NCBI GenBank assembly: GCA_955652855.1
Contig: CATPCN010000109.1
Coordinates: 1-9,118 of the forward strand
Source: an uncultured Chthoniobacterales bacterium
GTDB taxonomy: Bacteria > Verrucomicrobiota > Verrucomicrobiae > Chthoniobacterales > UBA10450
Length of the DNA stretch: 9,118 bases
Direction of reading: 5' to 3'
Positions 6,198-9,118 of this stretch are shown piece by piece (the stretch's first letter is position 1; the number at the start of each line of letters is the position of its first letter). Under the pieces are notes generated by a model. That model did no database searches, was not told the origin of the DNA, and saw only the letters and a list, made by a program, of their open reading frames with translations. Both the position numbers and the translations under genes were made by a program.

Positions 6198-6695
6198 TCA
6201 CCGAGATGCTTGCGGAAGAATGCAACAACGACGAGCAAAAAAGCCCACCGGCGCGAGCAACAAACTCAGACAGAGCATATTGATTGCCGACAGAGCTGGT
6301 ATCGCATACGGGGCCAGAGATTCCGGTACTAACTGCACGGTCTGCAAAGGAAACTGGGGCGCGTCGCTGTAAAACCAACTCACGGTGTACAGCGGGGCCG
6401 ATAGATGACCAAGGCTGACCGTGAGTTCGTAATACGGGCCTTGATAGCCAGGAGGAGGGACGCAACCGCCAATCCCCGGGAAAGGCCCAGCCATAATCGT
6501 GATCGTGGTCCCCGCTTGAGTTGCGACTAGTGGACCAAGAACATGCCCGCCACACAGCGGCAGATATCCCGAGATAACGGCTATAACGTTCCCTGATGCC
6601 GGATCTAATCGAAATGATAGTGAGTCACTGTCTGCTATGGCGCCCGTCGAGTAGAGCACCAACAAGAAAATAGACACCCGAAAAGTTCTCATCAT
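6198..6695 (-). CDS. Secreted protein with shared N-domain and IPTL-CTERM-like tail
   Basis: The product is 165 aa. The signal peptide is residues 1-21 (cleavage after AIA). Residues 22 to about 112 are the shared domain: LSFRLDPASGNVIAVISGYL, C48 and C78, then PPPGYQGPYYELTVSLGHLS and YTVSW. Residues 132-155 read IPALS, then a hydrophobic helix (CLSLLLAPVGFF), then ARR. This is the layout of the IPTL-CTERM sorting signal (Ile-Pro-Thr-Leu-Ser, membrane helix, basic end), with Ala for Thr. Ten further residues after the basic cluster are more than usual. Such tails are associated with exosortase-type processing and delivery to the cell surface; no exosortase gene is in the window. The start is ATG at 6695 (tandem ATG at 6692) with no strong Shine-Dalgarno. 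The stop is one base from the R'' core of attC site 6. Confidence 0.77.
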   Translation of the reverse strand: MMRTFRVSIFLLVLYSTGAIADSDSLSFRLDPASGNVIAVISGYLPLCGGHVLGPLVATQAGTTITIMAGPFPGIGGCVPPPGYQGPYYELTVSLGHLSAPLYTVSWFYSDAPQFPLQTVQLVPESLAPYAIPALSAINMLCLSLLLAPVGFFARRCCILPQASR

Positions 6696-6716
6696 CTAAC
6701 TTGTTCTTTTGCCGTG

Positions 6717-6734
6717 GACGGTGATACCACCGTC
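6717..6734. repeat. Perfect 7-bp stem-loop upstream of an IPTL-CTERM-like gene
   Basis: GACGGTG (6717-6723) and CACCGTC (6728-6734) form a perfect inverted repeat around ATAC. It lies 22 bases upstream of the start at 6695, between that start and the R' side of attC site 7. It could be an operator or leader hairpin, or a relic of attC sequence. No T-run is present, so it is not a canonical terminator. Confidence 0.5.
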
Positions 6735-6749
6735 AGTGGAATGTGTACC

Positions 6750-6830
6750 CTTACGACACTGGAAGAGAACGGCCCCACCGGCTCGGCCGAAGGCCCGCCA
6801 TTTGGGGTCCGGTTGAACGCCGGGCTACGC
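6750..6830 (-). repeat. attC site 7, degenerate cores
   Basis: The centre is clearly of the second class (CGGCCCCACCGGC, GGCCGAAGGC, TTTGGGGTCCGGTTGAACG, read in pieces). The outer cores are poor: CTTACGA at 6750-6756 and GCTACGC at 6824-6830. A better R' sequence, ATCTAAC (GTTAGAT on the minus strand), lies at 6694-6700 overlapping the next start codon. The true R' boundary is therefore uncertain. Confidence 0.68.
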
Positions 6831-6834
6831 CGCA

Positions 6835-7350
6835 TCACGCTCCACCAATTCGGTGTGCAGCCAAGAAAGCCAGAAGTGCAATCAGCACGCCCACCAAACG
6901 GAAATCAAGCGCTGGAACCGCCTCAACAGATGCCACGGCAACAACTACAAACGACAGGTTTCCAGTCCGTTGCGGCGGCGAAAACGTGATACCGTCGGTT
7001 GAGCCTCGCATGCTTGTTTGGACTTGATAGGTCCCCGGTGGAAGTGGGCCAACGTCGGTTGTGAACGTCCAAGGCGGAGGTGTAGGGCCGATCAAGCAAG
7101 GCCCTGGCGCCGTTACCAGAATCTGGATTGACTGACCCGCGACGCTGGTGGATGCCCCCCAAGGCGGACTGCCAGGGGGATAGCAAACGATTGACGTGAT
7201 TACATGGATGTGAACGACATCCGTCGACTGAGGATTCGGCGGTGAAATGCCGATTGACCAAAGCGGGATTTGCCCCATGGCAACTTCGCACAGACACAGG
7301 GCCAGCACGACAACAGCCGCATTGCGAATCGTACGGATTGCTTGGTTCAT
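6835..7350 (-). CDS. Secreted protein with shared N-domain and degenerate IPTL-CTERM-like tail
   Basis: The product is 171 aa. The signal peptide is residues 1-26 (cleavage after AMG). Residues 27 to about 115 are the shared domain: IGISPPNPQSTDVVHI, C56 and C85, then PPPW and VGPLPPGTYQV (100-110). Residues 145-171 read VPALDFRLVGVLIALLAFLA followed by AHRIGGA. That is a Val-Pro-Ala-Leu opening, a membrane helix and a weakly basic end, compatible with a diverged IPTL-CTERM/PEP-CTERM-type sorting tail or a simple membrane anchor. The start ATG at 7350 has AGGGGA at four bases and lies 14 bases after the perfect R' core of attC site 8. The stop is close to the R'' core of attC site 7. The function is unknown; it is probably tethered to the membrane or processed for the surface. 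Confidence 0.78.
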   Translation of the reverse strand: MNQAIRTIRNAAVVVLALCLCEVAMGQIPLWSIGISPPNPQSTDVVHIHVITSIVCYPPGSPPWGASTSVAGQSIQILVTAPGPCLIGPTPPPWTFTTDVGPLPPGTYQVQTSMRGSTDGITFSPPQRTGNLSFVVVAVASVEAVPALDFRLVGVLIALLAFLAAHRIGGA

Positions 7351-7364
7351 CTGTCCCCTGTGCG

Positions 7365-7457
7365 GCCTAACGTGCCCAAGTTAACCGGCGCGCCGCCACC
7401 AGCGTTTGCCAGATAGAAGCCCCGTACCGGTGGGTCCGGCTGAACGCGTGGTTGTGC
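7365..7457 (-). repeat. attC site 8
   Basis: This belongs to the cupin cassette. The outer cores are GCCTAAC (7365-7371) and GTTGTGC (7451-7457). It has the full TTAACCGGCGCGCCGCCACC arm and the first-class centre (CAGCGTTTGCCAGATAGAAG, TACCGGTGGGTCCGG). The length is 93 bases. The 99 bases between it and the cupin stop (7458-7556) show no gene. Confidence 0.88.
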
Positions 7458-7556
7458 GTCCGATGCTTCATCGCAGCCGCAAAGCAAGCCGTTCCAACGC
7501 TCATTTCTGAACTCGGCCGCGCGAAGGGTTGGCGGCTTTGATGCCGCGTGCCTAAA

Positions 7557-8081
7557 CTAGCGAACTAGCAGGTCCAGCTGACGCGCATCGAGACCGGCCT
7601 CGCGATAGTACTTCCGAGTCAGTTCGAGCAGCGTGAATCCATCCTCGTAGGCAGCAACACCACCATTGACTGGCTTGTCCAGATAAATGAGGCCCCCCTC
7701 AACGACAAACATGATTAACGCCGGTTCTGGTGAGTCCTCCGTGATGACCAGCGTGTGAGCCTCTCCGGCGGGTTCATAGATGAAGGTTCCAGGCTTTGCG
7801 ACCCAGTCGTGCTCAAGGTAGCGCCAATGCCCGCGCATCGTATAACCACGCACAATGCCAACGTGGTAGTGAGTGCCCAGCATGGCGCCGGGGAGACCTT
7901 TTAGAACAACGCTGAATCCGCCGGACGTGACGTTGAAATGGCAGGGCTGGAGCCAGACACCATCGGCATAAGGCACCCAAGAACGGTCGTCCGCTATGTC
8001 GATATTGGTAACGAAGTGCTCGCGGCTTCTACGACTCGGATCGAGGCCATCAGTAAAACTGTTGAAAGCAGTGATCGGCAT
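7557..8081 (-). CDS. Cupin, 2,4'-dihydroxyacetophenone dioxygenase-like
   Basis: The product is 174 aa and soluble, with no signal peptide. It is a single-domain RmlC-type cupin. Cupin motif 1 is GTHYHVGIVRGY (69-80), with H71 and H73 as likely metal ligands. A Y88-E90 pair and GTFIYEPAGEAHTLV (98-112) follow, with H109 as the third His. The overall pattern resembles the family annotated as 2,4'-dihydroxyacetophenone dioxygenase-like (oxidative cleavage of aryl ketones by an iron cupin). The substrate of this member cannot be deduced. The start at 8081 has a strong Shine-Dalgarno (GGGGGAGAG). The frame is open to a possible start at 8144, but that would cross the probable cassette boundary near 8098-8104, so it is rejected. 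This is the rightmost cassette gene, and therefore the nearest in the window to any lost attI. Confidence 0.82.
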   Translation of the reverse strand: MPITAFNSFTDGLDPSRRSREHFVTNIDIADDRSWVPYADGVWLQPCHFNVTSGGFSVVLKGLPGAMLGTHYHVGIVRGYTMRGHWRYLEHDWVAKPGTFIYEPAGEAHTLVITEDSPEPALIMFVVEGGLIYLDKPVNGGVAAYEDGFTLLELTRKYYREAGLDARQLDLLVR

Positions 8082-8097
8082 AAGTCTCTCCCCCGTG

Positions 8098-8104
8098 AGC
8101 CAAC
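8098..8104 (-). other. Possible isolated recombination core site (attI or attC edge)
   Basis: On the minus strand TCAAGC is followed by GTTGGCT (complement of 8098-8104), then 16 bases containing the Shine-Dalgarno, then the cupin ATG. This copies the spacing seen at the other cassette starts (GTTAGGC, short leader, Shine-Dalgarno, ATG). The core fits GTTRRRY except at one position. No paired core or palindromic arm is obvious to its right. Confidence 0.35.
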
Positions 8105-8258
8105 GCTTGACGCGCCAGTTTCCGCTCGAAGCCGATTCTGCCACGACCTGGGCCGAAAAATAGCAGTACGCCGCTGAGTGGGCGTCTTGTGCGTCTACCG
8201 GCCGTCACCCAGCTACGGCACTTGAGTGCAGTAGATCGAAGCCCCACAACCGGCGCGC

Positions 8259-8822
8259 TCACGCCGCCTTAAGGTACTGGTACACCGTTTCCCGGCTGAT
8301 TCCATAGGTTCGCGCCAGTTCTGCCTTGGGCATGCCTGCATCGGCCATCTCACGTAGCTGAATGGCTTCCTCCGGTTTCAGTGCCTTTGTGCGCCCCTTG
8401 TAGACCCCCTTCGCCTTCGCAAGCGCGATTCCCTCCCGCTGCCGTTCTCGGATCAAATCGCGTTCGAACGTGGCGAATCCGGCGAGCATCGTGAGCATGA
8501 GCCTCGCCATGGGGTCGGCCGTGTCACCGCCGAAGGTCAACTTGTTCTTCACGAATTCGACCGACACACCGCGCTCGGTTAGCTCGCGGACGACGCGTAA
8601 CAGGTCCTCTGCATTCCTCGCGAGGCGGTCGAGGCTGTGGACGTACAGGGTGTCACCGTCCCGAAGGTATTCGAGCGCGGCTTGAAGTTGCGGTCGCTTC
8701 ACGTCCTTGCCGGACGCCCTATCGGTGAACACCCGGTCTAGCTCGATCCCGTCAAGTTGGCGCTCAGTGTTCTGGTCAACGCTGCTTACTCGGACGTACC
8801 CAACCCGTTGTCCCTTGGCCAT
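8259..8822 (-). CDS. tnpR: Serine resolvase/invertase, Tn3 TnpR type
   Basis: The product is 187 aa, the normal length for small serine resolvases. Residues 1 to about 140 are the catalytic domain. YVRVSS (9-14) contains the nucleophile Ser13, DRLAR (65-69) supplies active-site arginines, and FERDLIRERQREG (119-131) begins the dimer helix. Residues 143-187 hold the C-terminal helix-turn-helix (KGRTKALKP, then KAELARTYGISRETVYQYL). Such enzymes resolve transposon cointegrates or invert DNA at a res site next to their gene. The ATG at 8822 was chosen because GGAGG lies 7 bases upstream; a GTG at 8828 would be too close. No Tn3 transposase gene lies in the window, so the gene is either a transposon edge or a stray. 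It is on the same strand as the cassettes but has no attC of its own. Confidence 0.88.
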   Translation of the reverse strand: MAKGQRVGYVRVSSVDQNTERQLDGIELDRVFTDRASGKDVKRPQLQAALEYLRDGDTLYVHSLDRLARNAEDLLRVVRELTERGVSVEFVKNKLTFGGDTADPMARLMLTMLAGFATFERDLIRERQREGIALAKAKGVYKGRTKALKPEEAIQLREMADAGMPKAELARTYGISRETVYQYLKAA

Positions 8823-8832
8823 CGCCACCCCT

Positions 8833-8863
8833 CCCCATGTCGGTTTACGTCTATTACATGGGG
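8833..8863. promoter_or_regulatory. Inverted repeat overlapping the resolvase ribosome-binding region
   Basis: CCCCATGT (8833-8840) and ACATGGGG (8856-8863) are perfect 8-bp inverted repeats 15 bases apart. On the minus-strand transcript the downstream arm runs directly into the GGGGAGGGG Shine-Dalgarno of the resolvase. It could be an operator or resolvase-binding subsite, or an mRNA hairpin that masks the ribosome site. Confidence 0.45.
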
Positions 8864-8970
8864 TGACACCTGTCAGGAAACAACGAAATTGCCCCTAAAC
8901 TGACGCCAAAGGAGTGCGTTCGTGGAGTGACGATAGGGTGTACTTCAGTCGGACAAGAAAGACGCGCCTA
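8864..8970. promoter_or_regulatory. Possible res region upstream of the resolvase
   Basis: Several TGTC/GACA-type half-sites cluster here: TGACACCTGTCA (8864-8875), GTCAG at 8872 facing CTGAC ending at 8904 (33 bases overall), and TGACGA near 8929 facing TCGGACA near 8949. Tn3-type res sites are made of such imperfect inverted subsites of about 28-34 bases beside tnpR. The exact subsites cannot be assigned by eye. Confidence 0.35.
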
Positions 8971-9008
8971 CGACCGCGTTCGACCGAGGGTGTGTGAAAA
9001 CGCGGAAG

Positions 9009-9036
9009 TTGCCTAAACGAAGAAATTTCCTACACT
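9009..9036 (+). promoter_or_regulatory. Candidate promoter of the IS1182-like transposase
   Basis: A TTGCCT -35 (9009-9014) and a TACACT -10 (9031-9036) are separated by 16 bases, 30 bases before the ATG. Each matches four of six consensus positions. This is sequence inspection only. Confidence 0.35.
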
Positions 9037-9065
9037 GAAGCATCGGGTTTCTTCGGGGCGGCAGC

Positions 9066-9118
9066 ATGAAGCGATTCGTCGAAGGCGAGGACCGAAACCA
9101 GGTTACGTTGCTGCCCGA
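9066..9118 (+). CDS. IS1182-like transposase, N-terminal fragment
   Basis: Seventeen full codons are visible before the right edge: MKRFVEGEDRNQVTLLP. From memory this is the characteristic opening of IS1182-group DDE transposases (M-K-R-F-(I/V)-E-G-E-D-R-x-Q-x-T-L-(L/F)-P), which continue into a DUF772-type domain and a DDE domain. A GGGGCGG run lies shortly upstream as a weak ribosome site. The gene is truncated by the window end, not by a visible mutation. It diverges from the resolvase gene. Confidence 0.72.
   Translation, partial: MKRFVEGEDRNQVTLLP

Larger units (their letters stand above)
200..8104 (-). mobile_element. Integron gene-cassette array (CALIN-like), reading right to left
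   Basis: Nine genes, all on the minus strand, are punctuated by eight sites with attC architecture. On the minus strand each site reads R'' (RYYYAAC), a GTTCAACC-type arm, a palindromic centre, a GGTTAA-type arm, and R' (GTTRRRY). Gene stops lie next to R'' and starts lie just after R', the normal cassette polarity. No tyrosine recombinase of the IntI type is present in the window. The first cassette would be at the right end, where a possible isolated core site occurs at 8098-8104. Whether this is a distal part of a large chromosomal integron or an orphan cluster cannot be told from the window. Confidence 0.88.
8986..9118 (+). mobile_element. IS1182-like insertion sequence, left end (partial)
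   Basis: A transposase start matching the IS1182 group lies at 9066. Some 80 bases upstream, GAGGGTGTGTGAAAACGC (8986-9003) has the look of a terminal inverted repeat. The exact tip and the right end lie outside what can be checked here. Confidence 0.5.

Noticed and set aside
200..7457. Repeated GC-rich motifs at intervals, superficially CRISPR-like or REP-like
   Set aside because: Spacing follows gene boundaries and is 0.5-3 kb, the repeats carry paired RYYYAAC/GTTRRRY cores, and no cas genes or regular spacers exist. They are attC sites.
7550..7557. GCCTAAAC near the cupin stop as a further recombination core
   Set aside because: It has an extra A, lacks a partner core and arm, and a full attC lies 100 bases away. 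Similar TAAAC strings near 8894 and 9012 also look like chance.
8082..8144. Upstream start of the cupin gene at 8144
   Set aside because: It crosses the probable cassette boundary, and the start at 8081 has a strong ribosome site.

Overview
This window is a stretch of an integron gene-cassette array, flanked by pieces of other mobile elements. The organism cannot be fixed from the sequence. The GC-rich coding, the GTTAGGC-type attC sites with GGTTAAC/GTTCAACC arms, and the DUF5648 and IPTL-CTERM-like secreted proteins suggest a proteobacterium, perhaps of the Xanthomonadales (Lysobacter-like); this is inference. No integron integrase is visible, so the array is either the distal part of a larger integron or a cluster of attC sites lacking an integrase (CALIN).

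Layout, left to right. Bases 1-199 are the 3' end of an IS110-family insertion sequence (plus strand) that stops inside an attC site. Bases 200 to about 8104 are the cassette array. All of its genes are on the minus strand, so the array reads right to left. Nine genes and one gene remnant are separated by eight recognisable attC sites. In transcription order they are: a cupin dioxygenase-like protein (8081-7557); a secreted protein with an IPTL-CTERM-like tail (7350-6835); a second such protein (6695-6198); a large secreted protein with an Ig-like region and DUF5648 repeats (6049-4781); a second DUF5648 protein (4437-3460); a frameshifted membrane-protein remnant (3459-3252); a DUF1772 membrane protein (3193-2753); a secreted double-lobed retropepsin-like aspartic protease (2646-1609); a secreted SnoaL/DUF4440-like protein (1341-823); and a two-knuckle zinc-ribbon protein (703-281). 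Bases 8105-9118 hold a Tn3-type serine resolvase (minus strand) with a possible res/operator region, then the left end and first codons of an IS1182-like transposase (plus strand).

The cassettes are tightly packed. Several stop codons lie in or beside the attC R'' core, and several starts lie 10-30 bases after the R' core with a clear Shine-Dalgarno sequence. The attC sites fall into two sequence classes. One (sites at 200, 714, 1438 and 7365) shares a long, well-conserved central segment. The other (sites at 2676, 6095 and 6750) has a different centre. A ninth-of-a-kilobase exception is the 44-base site at 3214, which has lost almost all of its centre.

The most interesting content is the run of four secreted proteins at 3460-7350. 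They appear to share one N-terminal beta-sandwich-like domain, with two equivalent cysteines in three of them and an LGxLxxGxYxV motif in all four. Their C-terminal halves differ: two carry IPTL-CTERM-like membrane tails and two carry DUF5648 repeats. This looks like a modular family of exported proteins being shuffled or accumulated as integron cassettes.
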